A stretch of 64,000 nt of DNA from Anatilimnocola aggregata (GTDB taxonomy: Bacteria > Planctomycetota > Planctomycetia > Pirellulales > Pirellulaceae), in the NCBI RefSeq assembly GCF_007747655.1, contig NZ_CP036274.1, positions 806,001 to 870,000 of the forward strand, written 5' to 3'. Numbering within the stretch: the stretch's first letter is position 1; every line of letters starts with the position of its first letter. A program made the translations under genes and the position numbers. The notes beneath the pieces were generated by a model that was not told the origin of the DNA, did no database searches, and saw only the letters and a program-made list of their open reading frames with translations. Below, piece by piece: positions 1 through 9,576 of the stretch.

Positions 1-1
1 C

Positions 2-1657
2 CTGCAGGCGGAAGAGGCGGGGCGGCCAATGTCACAGGCGGAGTTGCTCGCGAAGTTCCCCGAAGTGAGTGCTTCGCTGGCAGAATTTTTGGAGGGTCAT
101 GAGCGCTTGCGGTCGGCACTGGCGCCCTTACGACAGTCGGTCGAGTACCTGGTGCAACGTTGGCACGATAGTTCCCCTCCAGCTGAACGACCAACGCTCG
201 ACTTTCATCCGTCATCGGCGGAACCCGACGTCGTTCAACCACTGCTGCCAGCAGCCCGCTTTGGCGATTACGAATTGCTGGAGGAATTAGGTCGCGGCGG
301 GATGGGGGTCGTCTACAAGGCGCGGCATATCCGGCTGAATCGCGTGGTCGCCCTCAAAATGATTCTGGCTGGTCGCTTTGCCGATGAGCATGATCTGGTG
401 CGCTTTCGCGCGGAAGCACTAACGGCCGCCTCGCTCGATCATCCAGGTATTGTGCCAATTCATGAAGCGGGCGAAGTCGAAGGCCTCCCCTATTTTTCGA
501 TGAGTTATGTCGAAGGAATCAGCCTGGCTCATCAGGTGAAACAAGGACCAACCGCGCCCAGCGACGCAGCCCGGTTGGTGCGACGAATTTCTGCGGCGGT
601 GGCTTATGCCCACGCACATGGGGTGATTCATCGCGACTTGAAGCCCGCGAACATCCTGCTCACCAGCGAAGTAGCCACTGGCCGCTTGGAACCCAAGATC
701 ACCGACTTTGGGCTCGCGCGGCGCATGGATGTTGACAGTCAACTAACCGCCAGTGGGCAGGTTCTCGGTACGCCCAGCTATATGTCACCCGAACAGGCAG
801 CGGGGCGAGTACACGATATCCAAGCTGCAGCGGACGTCTATTCGCTCGGGGCGATTCTCTATGCCCTGCTGACCGGGCGGCCACCATTTATCGCCGATGG
901 TCCCATGGAAGTTTTGCTGCAAGTGTTGGAGCAGGATCCTCCCTCGCTACGTTCGCTAAATCCCGCGGTTCCTCCGGAGTTGGAATGGATCTGTCTGAAG
1001 TGCCTGGAGAAACGTCCCGAGAATCGTTACCAGTCGGCAACCAATCTGGCTGAGGACTTGGACCGCTTCTTGCGGCAGGAACCGCTCGAAGCGCGGGCCG
1101 GATCGTGGTGGCATCGACTGCGCAGGTGGGGACGGCGCGAACCGGTGTTCGCGGCACACCTGATGAGCCTCGCGTTTGTGCTGCTGCTGGCGCAGTTCAT
1201 TTTTATCGGGCATGCTGGGCGCGATTGGGATTATCACTGGCCCATCTGCGGGACAATCCTGGGCTGGATGATTGCCTGCGGGCTGTTGCAAACCATGGCC
1301 CGCCGGCAGCAGACAACGGAAGCGATCTCCTACGGCTGGAGCGTTGTCGATGTCGTTTTTCTCACCGGACTGCTCTCGCTGTTAGTCGCCCCGCTCGGTC
1401 TGCTGTTTGGCAGCTATCACGTGCTGATCTGCGCCGCGAGCCTTTATTTTCGAACTCGCCTGGTGGTGGTGACCACCGCGCTGGCGATGTTGGGCAGCAC
1501 TCTGCTTTTAATCGCGCGCCCCGCTGCGGCTGGTCCCTGGCACTATGGGGTTGCCCTGGAAGCAACGCTCGCACTGACTGGAATGCTCGTGGGCTATCAC
1601 GTTTGGCGGCTCGGCATTTTGCGCGATTATTACGAAGAACGTCGTCCCCGCCAGTAG
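2..1657 (+). CDS. Serine/threonine protein kinase with C-terminal membrane domain (5' end outside window)
   Basis: Hanks-type kinase that would phosphorylate Ser/Thr of unknown targets. Visible motifs are a glycine-rich loop GRGGMGVVYKA, the lysine in VALKM, catalytic loop HRDLKPAN, DFG in ITDFGLA, and the APE-like segment GTPSYMSPEQAAG. A basic stretch after the kinase domain leads into about five hydrophobic segments, so the kinase should be cytoplasmic and membrane anchored. The first ATG in the window is at 29, but the frame is open to the edge and the upstream residues (LQAEEAGRP before MSQAELLAKFPE) fit the N-terminal segment common in planctomycete kinases. I therefore call the gene truncated by the window rather than starting at 29. 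It ends about 140 bp before the next gene. Confidence 0.9.
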   Translation: MQAEEAGRPMSQAELLAKFPEVSASLAEFLEGHERLRSALAPLRQSVEYLVQRWHDSSPPAERPTLDFHPSSAEPDVVQPLLPAARFGDYELLEELGRGGMGVVYKARHIRLNRVVALKMILAGRFADEHDLVRFRAEALTAASLDHPGIVPIHEAGEVEGLPYFSMSYVEGISLAHQVKQGPTAPSDAARLVRRISAAVAYAHAHGVIHRDLKPANILLTSEVATGRLEPKITDFGLARRMDVDSQLTASGQVLGTPSYMSPEQAAGRVHDIQAAADVYSLGAILYALLTGRPPFIADGPMEVLLQVLEQDPPSLRSLNPAVPPELEWICLKCLEKRPENRYQSATNLAEDLDRFLRQEPLEARAGSWWHRLRRWGRREPVFAAHLMSLAFVLLLAQFIFIGHAGRDWDYHWPICGTILGWMIACGLLQTMARRQQTTEAISYGWSVVDVVFLTGLLSLLVAPLGLLFGSYHVLICAASLYFRTRLVVVTTALAMLGSTLLLIARPAAAGPWHYGVALEATLALTGMLVGYHVWRLGILRDYYEERRPRQ

Positions 1658-1796
1658 CGATAATCTAACTTCGCTTCCGCTTACGGTTGAAATCTGTCTC
1701 TTCCAACCGGATACTACCCACGCTCGCTTGCACAGATTCTTACCGCCCGACAATCCCATTCCTGCCGACGCAACACACTGCTTTGGAGTTCCTCTC

Positions 1797-2798
1797 ATGA
1801 CCAATGGTTCGCGCCTCTTCACTTTCGCAATCACCATCCTGAGCGCACTCCCCGTGCTGGCCGCCGAGAACGTGCAGCCCGTGCGCATGGGCTGCGGAAT
1901 TATGACATTCGACACTGTGCCGGGCTGGGGACTGCGTCCCGATGGCACTTCGGCGCTGGGACCTACTCACGGCGCGGTCGTGATCGACAAGGATGGAAAC
2001 GTTTACACCAGCGCGAATAAAGGGGTGGTCGTGTTTACGCCGGATGGCAAGGTGATTAAGGAGTACTTGGGCGAAAAGTACACCAACATTCACGATATGG
2101 AGATTCGCAGCGAAGGAGATGCTGAGTTCATCTATGGCGCGCGCAATTCGAGCGCCGAGGGGATCAAGTTCAACGCGCACACCGGCGAGATTGTGTTGAA
2201 GCTTCCATTTCCTGAAGAGTCAGGCCTGGCCCTCAAGAAATTCAGCCCGACTGCCATTACGGTCGCACCGAACGGCGACATCTTTCTCTCGGATGGTTAC
2301 GCCAGCAACCACATTTTCAAGTTCGATAAATCCGGCAAGTACCTGGCGCACTTCGGCACCAAGGGAAACGACCTGAAGCAGTTCAACACAGCGCACGGCA
2401 TGACGCTCGACACTCGGTACGAACCGGCGCGCCTGCTGATCTGCGACCGTAACCACAGCCCCAAGGGTCGCTTGCTCCACTACGATCTCGACGGCAACTT
2501 CCTTGCTGAAGTGGCCACCGGCCTGGGACAGCCCACTTCGGCCGCCGTGCAGGGGGACTTTGTTTCGGTGCCCGACTTGCAAGGGCGAGTGGTCATTCTC
2601 GACAAGAGCAACACCATCATCGCCGTGCTGGGGCACAATGCCGACCTGGCCAAGCGCGGCTTCAACGTGCCGCAAGACAAGTGGGTCGAAGGTGTCTTCA
2701 GCGGTACGCACGGTTCGTACTGGGACAAAGAGGGGAACCTCTACGTCCAGGACTGGAACGTCGCCGGCCGCATCATGAAACTCGTACGGGTTAAATAA
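1797..2798 (+). CDS. Secreted NHL-repeat beta-propeller protein
   Basis: A 333-residue protein with a clear signal peptide (hydrophobic core after MTNGSRLF, likely cleavage after VLAAEN). The mature part has repeated propeller blades of the type 'D.DGNVYTS', 'APNGDIFLSDG', 'DKEGNLYVQDWN', as in NHL repeats and peptidylglycine lyase-like planctomycete proteins. No catalytic residues can be assigned; a ligand-binding or lyase-like periplasmic role is possible. The frame is open upstream to 1728, but ATG 1797 begins the signal peptide directly and is preferred. The convergent SDR gene ends 7 bp downstream. Confidence 0.75.
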   Translation: MTNGSRLFTFAITILSALPVLAAENVQPVRMGCGIMTFDTVPGWGLRPDGTSALGPTHGAVVIDKDGNVYTSANKGVVVFTPDGKVIKEYLGEKYTNIHDMEIRSEGDAEFIYGARNSSAEGIKFNAHTGEIVLKLPFPEESGLALKKFSPTAITVAPNGDIFLSDGYASNHIFKFDKSGKYLAHFGTKGNDLKQFNTAHGMTLDTRYEPARLLICDRNHSPKGRLLHYDLDGNFLAEVATGLGQPTSAAVQGDFVSVPDLQGRVVILDKSNTIIAVLGHNADLAKRGFNVPQDKWVEGVFSGTHGSYWDKEGNLYVQDWNVAGRIMKLVRVK

Positions 2799-2805
2799 CC
2801 GCGAG

Positions 2806-3588
2806 TTAATCGAACTTCACCTGAAAACCGCTGATCATCATACCCGCATCGACCGTGAGTGTTTGCCCGGTCACCAACTTGCTGCCGGTGATAAGGCTGA
2901 CGATGCCGTCGGCAATGTCCTGCGGCTGACAAACTCGCCCGAGCGGCAACGTCCGCTCGTAGGCTTGCTTGATGCTGTCGTATTTCGCACCCAGTCCCCC
3001 TTGGGTCCAACGACCCTCAATGAAACCTGGCGCAACTCCGTTAACACGAATGTGCGGAGCCAGCGTTCTGGCCAGCGACACGGTGAGATTGTCGACCGCA
3101 GCCTTCGTGCAGCAGTAAGGAATCGAACTTCCCTGACCCAATTGGGCAGCCACACTGGAAACATTGACGATTGTGCCGCCACCCACCGCCAGCATTGGTT
3201 CGCGGACGGCGCGAGCACAGTGAAAGGCTCCCACCACATTCACCTGATACAGTCGTTGCCACGTTTCGTCGGTCACGGCATCCAGGTCTTGAAACGGAAT
3301 GAAGTCCGTCGTCCCGGCGCAATTCACCAGCACATCGACGCGGCCTAGTTCCTTCACCGCAAACGCCACTATTGCCCGGCAGGCAGCATCGTCGGCCACA
3401 TCGGCTTGAACGGCAAATGCGCGCACGCCGAGCGCACTAATTTCGCGGGCGGTTTCTTCTGCCTCTTCGCGCGAACGGGAGTAGTTCACGATCACGTGAT
3501 AACCGAGTCGCGCCATCGCCAGCGATGTCTCGCGACCAACTCCTGTACCACCCCCGGTAACAATGATGACCTTATTAAGGACTGGCAT
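2806..3588 (-). CDS. SDR-family NAD(P)-dependent oxidoreductase (FabG-like)
   Basis: Classical short-chain dehydrogenase of normal length (260 aa). The N-terminal TGGGTGVGRE is the Rossmann glycine motif, NCAG stabilises the beta sheet, and the catalytic Ser (NVSSVAAQ) and Tyr-x3-Lys (YCCTK) are present. C-terminal PLGRVCQPQDIA and TGQTLTVDAG are typical of 3-oxoacyl-ACP reductase-like SDRs. It reduces or oxidises a carbonyl/alcohol with NAD(P)H in the cytoplasm; the substrate cannot be read from sequence. The gene is convergent with the NHL-repeat gene and lies 72 bp downstream of the OpuB-type transporter genes on the same strand. Confidence 0.85.
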   Translation of the reverse strand: MPVLNKVIIVTGGGTGVGRETSLAMARLGYHVIVNYSRSREEAEETAREISALGVRAFAVQADVADDAACRAIVAFAVKELGRVDVLVNCAGTTDFIPFQDLDAVTDETWQRLYQVNVVGAFHCARAVREPMLAVGGGTIVNVSSVAAQLGQGSSIPYCCTKAAVDNLTVSLARTLAPHIRVNGVAPGFIEGRWTQGGLGAKYDSIKQAYERTLPLGRVCQPQDIADGIVSLITGSKLVTGQTLTVDAGMMISGFQVKFD

Positions 3589-3660
3589 AATCTCTACTTC
3601 TCTGCAGGAGTGAATGGAATTTCAGCCAAAGTTCGCGTGTGATCTGCCTTGCGAGTCGAT

Positions 3661-5205
3661 TCAGTCGCCTTGCTTGATTTGCAAACCGGCGGGAACGATG
3701 AACCGCTCGGCGAAGCCGAACAGACTATCGACGGCGATGGCCATCAAGGCGGCGGGAATGGCGCCCTGCAACAGTAGCGAAGTATCGGCCAGGCGCAGCC
3801 CTGTCATGATGGGTTGACCATAGCCTCCTGCGCCGATCAAGCCGCCGATGGTTGCAGCGCCGACGTTAATGACCGCAGCTGTCTTGATGCCCGACAGAAT
3901 CGAACGCGAGGCCAGCGGTAACTCGACAAGTCGCAACCGTGCGTAATCATCGAGCCCCAGGACCGTGGCTGACTCGCGCAGGTTGCCCGTGATATCGCGC
4001 AGCCCGGTGTAGGTGTTTCGTACAATCGGCAGCAAGCTGTACAGAAAGAGCGCGGCAATCGCCGGCGCGGGACCGATTCCCAGCAGTGGAACAAGGAATA
4101 CCAGCACGGCCAATGAAGGGAGCGTTTGAATAACTCCCACTGCGCCGAGAATGATGTGGCCAATGCGCGGGCGGCGAAAGGCGATGATACCGAGCGGCAC
4201 GGCCACCAGAATCGCTGCCGTGAGCGATATGACGACCAGTCGCAGTTGCTGGACTGTGGTGCGGGTCAAATTGCGAATCAGTTTTTGCCAGCGATCGTCC
4301 GGGGGCAAAGGTACGTCGATATCGAGCTTCTGTTTCAGGAATTCGGCGGCCACTTGCGATTCGCTCTGGCGGTCGACTTGCACCCGGGCGTTCATTTCGG
4401 TCATCGCTCCGTTGCCAATCAATCCTTCCAGCTTCTTTACCGCGGCGACCACTTCCGGCGCACGCTGTTCGAGATCTTCGCGATACAAGGCCACGCAGTA
4501 ATAATTGGGAAAATAGCCCAGGTCGTCTTCGAGCACACGCAGGTTGTAGAGTTGCACTTGGGCATCGGTCGAGTAGATATCGGTGACGTCGAGCGTGCCA
4601 GTATCGAGCCCGCGATACGCCAGGTTGTGATCCATGCCAGTCACTTCGAAGGGCAGGTGATATCGCTCCTTCAGCCCGGGCCAGGCGTCCTTGCGGTGAA
4701 TGAATTCGTCACTCACACCGATCTTGAGGTCGGCAACTCTCTTGTCTGTGGAGGCTAGTCGAGCCAGATCCGAAATCTTCGTGATGCCCAGTTCCTCAGC
4801 CCGTGCCTCTTTCATGCCCAGGGCATAGGTATTGTTGAAGCCCAACGGCTTGCCCATGCGAATTCCCTGCGTGGCAAGCGCCGCGCGAATTTCATCATCG
4901 GTGCGCAGATTCTCACCAGCAAAGATTTCACCGAGGAGCGTCCCTGTGTACTCGAAGTACAGATCGAGATCACCTTTGAGAAGTGCTTGATAGACAATCT
5001 GCGTACCGCCTAGCTCCGCGCGATGCGTGGCCTGCGCGCCGGCCTGGCGAGCTAGGTGCGCGGCCATTTCGCCGAGGATGATCGGCTCGTTGTACGACTT
5101 GGAGCCGACCACGACTTTCTCTTGCGCGTCGGCAGGCGAGGCCAGAACCCAGAGAAGTATCAAAGCAATGGTGATCCGCAGCAGGTGGGACATGGTTGAT
5201 TTCAT
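3661..5205 (-). CDS. Osmoprotectant/glycine betaine ABC transporter, substrate-binding protein fused to permease (OpuB type)
   Basis: A 514-residue fusion. Residues ~1-27 form a signal peptide, ~30-300 an OpuAC/OpuBC-type substrate-binding domain (VVGSKSYNEPIILGE; YFEYTGTLLGE), and ~300-500 a five- to six-helix MetI-like permease with the EAA-type loop (RESATVLGLDDYARLRLVELPLA, where the ATPase docks). It imports quaternary ammonium or similar osmolytes with the ATPase encoded just upstream. The start codon overlaps the ATPase stop as ATGA (5202-5205), so the two are translationally coupled. Binding protein-permease fusions are known in Opu systems but put the binding domain N-terminal to the membrane part, as here. 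Confidence 0.85.
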   Translation of the reverse strand: MKSTMSHLLRITIALILLWVLASPADAQEKVVVGSKSYNEPIILGEMAAHLARQAGAQATHRAELGGTQIVYQALLKGDLDLYFEYTGTLLGEIFAGENLRTDDEIRAALATQGIRMGKPLGFNNTYALGMKEARAEELGITKISDLARLASTDKRVADLKIGVSDEFIHRKDAWPGLKERYHLPFEVTGMDHNLAYRGLDTGTLDVTDIYSTDAQVQLYNLRVLEDDLGYFPNYYCVALYREDLEQRAPEVVAAVKKLEGLIGNGAMTEMNARVQVDRQSESQVAAEFLKQKLDIDVPLPPDDRWQKLIRNLTRTTVQQLRLVVISLTAAILVAVPLGIIAFRRPRIGHIILGAVGVIQTLPSLAVLVFLVPLLGIGPAPAIAALFLYSLLPIVRNTYTGLRDITGNLRESATVLGLDDYARLRLVELPLASRSILSGIKTAAVINVGAATIGGLIGAGGYGQPIMTGLRLADTSLLLQGAIPAALMAIAVDSLFGFAERFIVPAGLQIKQGD

Positions 5206-5942
5206 TTTGCCGTTAGTTCGGGCAGACGTTGCGAACGAATGAACTTCGCCACGAAGTCATCGGCCGGAGTGCGAATCAGATCGTCGAGCGTCCCGCGCTG
5301 CACGATGCGACCATTGCCGAGTAGCAGCACGTCGTCGCCGAAGAAGCCCGCTTCGCCCATATCGTGAGTGACCAGCACAACCGTCTTCTTCAGAGAATGA
5401 AAAATGCCGCGCAGGTCTTCCTGCAAGTCGTACCGCACCAGCGGATCGAGCGCGCCCATTGGTTCATCGAGCAGGATGACGGCCGGGTCGAGCATCAGGG
5501 CCCGCATAATGCCGACGCGTTGCCGCTGACCGCCCGAGAGTTGCGCCGGGTAACGATCGAGGGCCGTTTTCGGCAAGCGTGTCAGCTCGGCTAGTTCATC
5601 GACCCGCTTGTTGGCTTCGCCGTTGCCCCAGCCCAGATGGCGCGCAAGCAAGCTGGTGTTCTCTCGCGCACTGAGATGCGGAAAGAGTCCGCCATCTTGA
5701 ATCACATAGCCCATGCGGCGGCGACAAGCGAGAATGTTGCTGCTAGTTAGGCGTTCGCCGTCGAACAGCACTTCCCCCTCATCGGGCTCGATCAGGCCGA
5801 TCATCAACCGCAGCAGCGTACTCTTGCCGCAACCGCTCGGGCCGATCAGCACCGTGCAGCGGCCCGGCGTCACTTCGAGGGAAGTCGGCTGCAGCACTAG
5901 CAAATTGCCGAAGGATTTCGAGACGTTCTTTAGTTGAATCAT
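5202..5942 (-). CDS. Osmoprotectant ABC transporter ATP-binding protein (OpuBA/ProV type)
   Basis: A 246-residue ABC ATPase with Walker A GPSGCGKST, signature LSGGQRQRVG, Walker B VILLDEP and the switch histidine in VLVTHDMGE. It is shorter than ProV because it lacks C-terminal CBS domains, so ionic-strength sensing through CBS is unlikely. It energises the fused binding protein-permease encoded immediately downstream (4-bp overlap). The start ATG at 5942 begins MIQLKNVSKSFG, a typical ABC start. The upstream 125 bp holds an inverted repeat. Confidence 0.9.
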   Translation of the reverse strand: MIQLKNVSKSFGNLLVLQPTSLEVTPGRCTVLIGPSGCGKSTLLRLMIGLIEPDEGEVLFDGERLTSSNILACRRRMGYVIQDGGLFPHLSARENTSLLARHLGWGNGEANKRVDELAELTRLPKTALDRYPAQLSGGQRQRVGIMRALMLDPAVILLDEPMGALDPLVRYDLQEDLRGIFHSLKKTVVLVTHDMGEAGFFGDDVLLLGNGRIVQRGTLDDLIRTPADDFVAKFIRSQRLPELTAK

Positions 5943-5960
5943 ATTATTGAGGGCAAGTTT

Positions 5961-6050
5961 TGGGTTCTGAGTTTTGAGTCCTGAGGCAGCAGGTGTGATG
6001 CGAAGTTAGTCTCATAAGATCATGTCTCTTGTCTCAAAACTCAAAACCCA
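5961..6050. repeat. Imperfect inverted repeat between transporter and acyltransferase genes
   Basis: Arms 5961-5980 and 6031-6050 match at 18 of 20 positions (TGGGTTCTGAGTTTTGAG type) around a 50-bp spacer. It lies between two minus-strand genes. It could be a dispersed palindromic repeat or a structured leader; there is no U-run typical of an intrinsic terminator. Confidence 0.6.
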
Positions 6051-6067
6051 GTACTTCATCCTGAGCT

Positions 6068-7276
6068 TTAGACCTTGAACTTAGCGGCTCGTTCCTGGTT
6101 AATTTCGTCTAAGAGCCCTTGCACCGCGTGTTCGAGCTGATCGGTCATGCGGGCGACTGCGTCGCGTTGGTCGCGCTGCTTGGGAACTTCGATCGGTGGA
6201 CCGAAGCGGACGATGGCGTGCCGCTCGCCGCGAATGCCGGGAAAATCCTGTTCGAGCACATCCTCTTCGAACTTGTCGAGCGTCTCGGCGGTTCGCTCCA
6301 GTGTCGGTTTCTCTGCCAGGTAATTCCCCGGGTAGCTGAACAACTGCACGACGAAAAACAGATCGTCCATCGCCTCGACGAGGGGCTGACGAACTTCTTC
6401 TGCGAGGTCGGGAGTTTCGAGTTGCTTGATGACCGCGCGGCGCACTTCCTTCACCCGCTCGGGTACGATGCCGCCGGCATTCGTCACGCCATAGGTTTGC
6501 TCCAAGCGCGCGAGGACATGATTCGCCAACCCTTGAATTCGCTCGGGGATCGTCCCGCTCTGCTGACGGCCGATGTATTCGATCTCTTTGAGCGAGAGGA
6601 GACCATCGGCATAGGCGAAGATTCGCTGATCGAGCGGCCAACTGGTGCGCGGCCGCCAATTGAATCGCTGCTCCAGCCGCGTCATTACCTCGGCCAATTC
6701 CTGTGAAGGGTCTTTCTCGTAAAAACACTTCAACGCGCAAGGCTGACAGACAATCTTCCGCTCGCTCTTTTTGGCAGCCGACATGGCGATGGCGGCTGCC
6801 CCATCGCGAAACGGCGTGACGCGATCGTTGCTGTGATAGATGTCTCCCTCGGGAAACACCACCAAAGGCTGCGGCGACGTTTGCAGGATATCGACCGCCT
6901 GCTTGAAGGCTTTCAGATCGGCCGCTTCGCGATTGATGCTGAAGCAGCCATGCCATTGCAGCACCCGCTGCGCGAACGGCTTGCTCATGGCGAAAACTTG
7001 CCAGGCGCTGAGAAAGTGAAATGGCTGGCCAACGCGATGGGCCGTTTCGATCATCACGTACGAGTCGTAATGAAACGAGTGGTTGGGCGTAACCATCACG
7101 CCGCAATTGTCGCGCAGGGCTTGCTGTGGATGTTCGATCCCCTGCACTTCGATATGCGTGATCTTCTGCCCCCGGCGCAGCTCGCGATTGATGAGCGGTC
7201 GCCATAGCTTGACGATCCACGGTGTCATCAGCGGCGGCCACGACTGGGGAGGCGTTTGATAAGGCTGGCGATTCAT
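6068..7276 (-). CDS. PlsC-like acyltransferase (1-acylglycerol-3-phosphate acyltransferase family)
   Basis: The acyltransferase signature is clear: NHSFHYD (H-x4-D catalytic motif, about residue 50 of the shorter form) and FPEGDIYHSND with PFRDGAA (substrate-binding block). Family members move an acyl chain onto a glycerolipid or similar acceptor at the inner membrane. The C-terminal ~200 residues (ends ...QERAAKFKV) go beyond a minimal PlsC domain and are not assigned. The frame is open to ATG 7393, which would overlap the oxidoreductase gene by 23 bp. I prefer ATG 7276 (MNRQPYQ), because the extra 39 residues are low in conserved character. No strong Shine-Dalgarno site precedes either start. 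Confidence 0.75.
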   Translation of the reverse strand: MNRQPYQTPPQSWPPLMTPWIVKLWRPLINRELRRGQKITHIEVQGIEHPQQALRDNCGVMVTPNHSFHYDSYVMIETAHRVGQPFHFLSAWQVFAMSKPFAQRVLQWHGCFSINREAADLKAFKQAVDILQTSPQPLVVFPEGDIYHSNDRVTPFRDGAAAIAMSAAKKSERKIVCQPCALKCFYEKDPSQELAEVMTRLEQRFNWRPRTSWPLDQRIFAYADGLLSLKEIEYIGRQQSGTIPERIQGLANHVLARLEQTYGVTNAGGIVPERVKEVRRAVIKQLETPDLAEEVRQPLVEAMDDLFFVVQLFSYPGNYLAEKPTLERTAETLDKFEEDVLEQDFPGIRGERHAIVRFGPPIEVPKQRDQRDAVARMTDQLEHAVQGLLDEINQERAAKFKV

Positions 7277-7370
7277 GGCAAGTAGCTGCGGGCAAGTACT
7301 CAGCTGGTAGTTGCTGAAGTTTAAGGGCTGCCGCGGCTGGATGCGAGTATTGCCGGACATGCGCGGACGA

Positions 7371-8429
7371 TCAGCCACCGATCCGGCATTCAATCCGCCG
7401 CCCTTCGCGGCTGGATTGATAGATCGTGTCGATCAGTTGCAAGGTCTGCAGCGTCGATTGCGCCGTATTCCGGCAGCGCTGCCCCGGGTTCTGCATCGCG
7501 TCGAGCCAATCCTGCACCAAGGCCAGGCAACGGCGACCGCCATAGCCGGGCACCGTATCGACGGGCAACGTGAACGAGTCTTCCATCGCATGCCACTGGG
7601 GTTTTGGGCCGTGAATATCGAGCACGCCGCCGGTTCCCGCGCGGGTCGGATCCCATTCGACCCACCGCTGACTACCGCGAATGCGCCAGTGACTTTCGCC
7701 CGCCCAGCGCGGAATCCAATAGCCGCCGATAAACGTCGCCAGGCCGCCACCTTCCAGATCGAGAATCGCCACTCCCCCGTCTTCGACGGCGGACGCCTGC
7801 TCGCTGAAGACGCCGGTTCGCGCGGTTACGCCGACGACTGCCTGACCGGTAATGTACAGGAGCAAATCGAGTTGATGGCAAGCCAGCCAACTGAAGAAGC
7901 CGCCGCCACTGACGGCCGGATCGAACAGATAATGCTCGGGCCCGCGGCGGGCAATGTCGCTGGTGGCGAAGGTCATTTCGATGCTGATTAACTTGCCGAA
8001 GCGCTCGTCGCGCACCATGGCCTGCAGTCGTTCGGCCGCTTCGTCATACCGCCACATGTAGCCGTTCTGAAACGCGACCTGCGGATGTTGCTCCAAGGCC
8101 TGAGCAACGCACTGCGTATTGGCCGCGGTCATCCCCACCGGCTTTTCGGCCAGCACATGCTTTCCCGCGCGAATTAGCTCCGCAATCACTTCCGGCCCAT
8201 CGCAGTTCGGCAAGCAGACGACAGCTGCATCGAACTCGTTCCACCGCAGCAGATCGCCCACCGAGCTGAACCGCGGCAGCCCGGCATAGCGCTCTTCCAG
8301 ACTCGTCGTCCCTCCGTCAAACGCGGGCAACAGCGCAACGAGCGGCGCTGCGGCAGCCACGTTCTGCAACATCTGCCGCCAATGGGCACCGTGCGGATGA
8401 TCGACACCAACAAACGCGAGACGAGGCAT
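7371..8429 (-). CDS. Gfo/Idh/MocA-family oxidoreductase
   Basis: NAD(P)-dependent sugar/cyclitol-type dehydrogenase, ~352 aa from ATG 8429. The N-terminus MPRLAFVGVDHPHG is the start of the Rossmann fold (here VDHPHG rather than GxGxxG), and AEKPVG is the diagnostic family motif. The C-terminal alpha/beta domain has GGFFSWLACHQLD with the conserved His in the substrate site. The frame runs further up to 8495, but MPRLAF is the natural family start. Planctomycetes carry many paralogues and the substrate cannot be inferred. Cytoplasmic, as no signal peptide is seen. Confidence 0.8.
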   Translation of the reverse strand: MPRLAFVGVDHPHGAHWRQMLQNVAAAAPLVALLPAFDGGTTSLEERYAGLPRFSSVGDLLRWNEFDAAVVCLPNCDGPEVIAELIRAGKHVLAEKPVGMTAANTQCVAQALEQHPQVAFQNGYMWRYDEAAERLQAMVRDERFGKLISIEMTFATSDIARRGPEHYLFDPAVSGGGFFSWLACHQLDLLLYITGQAVVGVTARTGVFSEQASAVEDGGVAILDLEGGGLATFIGGYWIPRWAGESHWRIRGSQRWVEWDPTRAGTGGVLDIHGPKPQWHAMEDSFTLPVDTVPGYGGRRCLALVQDWLDAMQNPGQRCRNTAQSTLQTLQLIDTIYQSSREGRRIECRIGG

Positions 8430-8542
8430 GGCAAGCAGTGGCAAAAGATCGCAGGAACGGAAGAACCAATCCTGCGATTGTAATTGCCGGGCCAAGGTTG
8501 TTGCAGTGCGTACGCCAGCTGAGTCGCCTGGGGTCGGGAGTC

Positions 8543-9574
8543 TTAGTACTCCGGTAATTCTGCCCCATCGTCGCGAATCGCCAGTCGCTTGAGGATGTAA
8601 GGAGCGGTCTGTTTGGTCAGCAGCTGTAAGTGGCCATCGGCAAAGCCCGTTACCGCACCAGCCGGATGCGCAGAACTCAGCGGATTATTGAGCCCGCAGC
8701 GGCCGATGCCTTGCGTGCCCCAGGCTGGCAATTCGATTCGCTCGTCGAGAACGGGATGCTCAATGGTGATGAGGTTCAGCACGCGATCGACTCCGATCAC
8801 GGGGCCATCCTTTGCGACTGGCTTCAATAGATTGGTTCCCGCAATCCAGCCTGCTACGTCGTTATAGCCATCGCCGGCATTGGCCACGCTCATTGCCAAA
8901 TTGCGACGACCTCCACGATTGGGATACCAGCTTGAGACTTCACCGACGAGAATCGTATTCGCAGTACCATCTTTGCAGTCCGAGAAAGTAACAACCTCGT
9001 TCACGAGCAGCAGGCCATTTGCGGCAGCAAAGCCGCCGTAGGGACCAGCTACGATTCGACCTTTTGGATCAGTTGCCTCTAGCAGGGAGTTAGCCACGTG
9101 TACGTTGGCTCCCATGACGCCCGCGTAACTGGGTAGCGAAAGTTGTTGGCCATCCAACGATTGCATCTCTGGGAGCGGACTCGACGGGCAGAGCATGAAC
9201 TTCATTTTCCTGTCAACCACGCCGTTTCGAACCTCGTGGCTGCAGAAGTCGCTCTTGGGAGTTGCCTTGCTCGCTGTGTATGTTTTGTCCCAATAGTTAT
9301 TCGATTCGCAGAAGGTCGACGTCGCAAACAGCCATGACGTGCCCCAAGTTGATCTGTCGGCATTTGCTTCCACAGTGCGGTTTCTCGCTCCATAAGGCAA
9401 AGTCATGTACGTATCGTGATAGTTCTGCAATCCCAGCAACAACTGCCTAATGTTGTTGCCGCACTGCATCCGCCGCTCAGCCTCGCGCGCGGCCTGCACG
9501 GCGGGAAATAACATTGACAAGACGCAGATGCCAATTACTAAGAGCACAATGACTGATGATATTGGTGGTCGCAT
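8543..9574 (-). CDS. DUF1559 pseudopilin-like protein, third of a tandem triplet
   Basis: A 343-residue DUF1559 protein: one N-terminal transmembrane helix ([19 protein letters not shown]), then [14 protein letters not shown], a [12 protein letters not shown] block, and the C-terminal [13 protein letters not shown] motif. The usual prepilin peptidase site (GFTLVE) is missing, so this copy is probably not processed as a pseudopilin. It starts 3 bp after the upstream paralogue ends and is highly similar to it, including at the nucleotide level around the C-terminal blocks. Function in the family is unknown; a type II secretion-like surface role is often assumed. Confidence 0.85.
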   Translation of the reverse strand: MRPPISSVIVLLVIGICVLSMLFPAVQAAREAERRMQCGNNIRQLLLGLQNYHDTYMTLPYGARNRTVEANADRSTWGTSWLFATSTFCESNNYWDKTYTASKATPKSDFCSHEVRNGVVDRKMKFMLCPSSPLPEMQSLDGQQLSLPSYAGVMGANVHVANSLLEATDPKGRIVAGPYGGFAAANGLLLVNEVVTFSDCKDGTANTILVGEVSSWYPNRGGRRNLAMSVANAGDGYNDVAGWIAGTNLLKPVAKDGPVIGVDRVLNLITIEHPVLDERIELPAWGTQGIGRCGLNNPLSSAHPAGAVTGFADGHLQLLTKQTAPYILKRLAIRDDGAELPEY

Positions 9575-9576
9575 GA

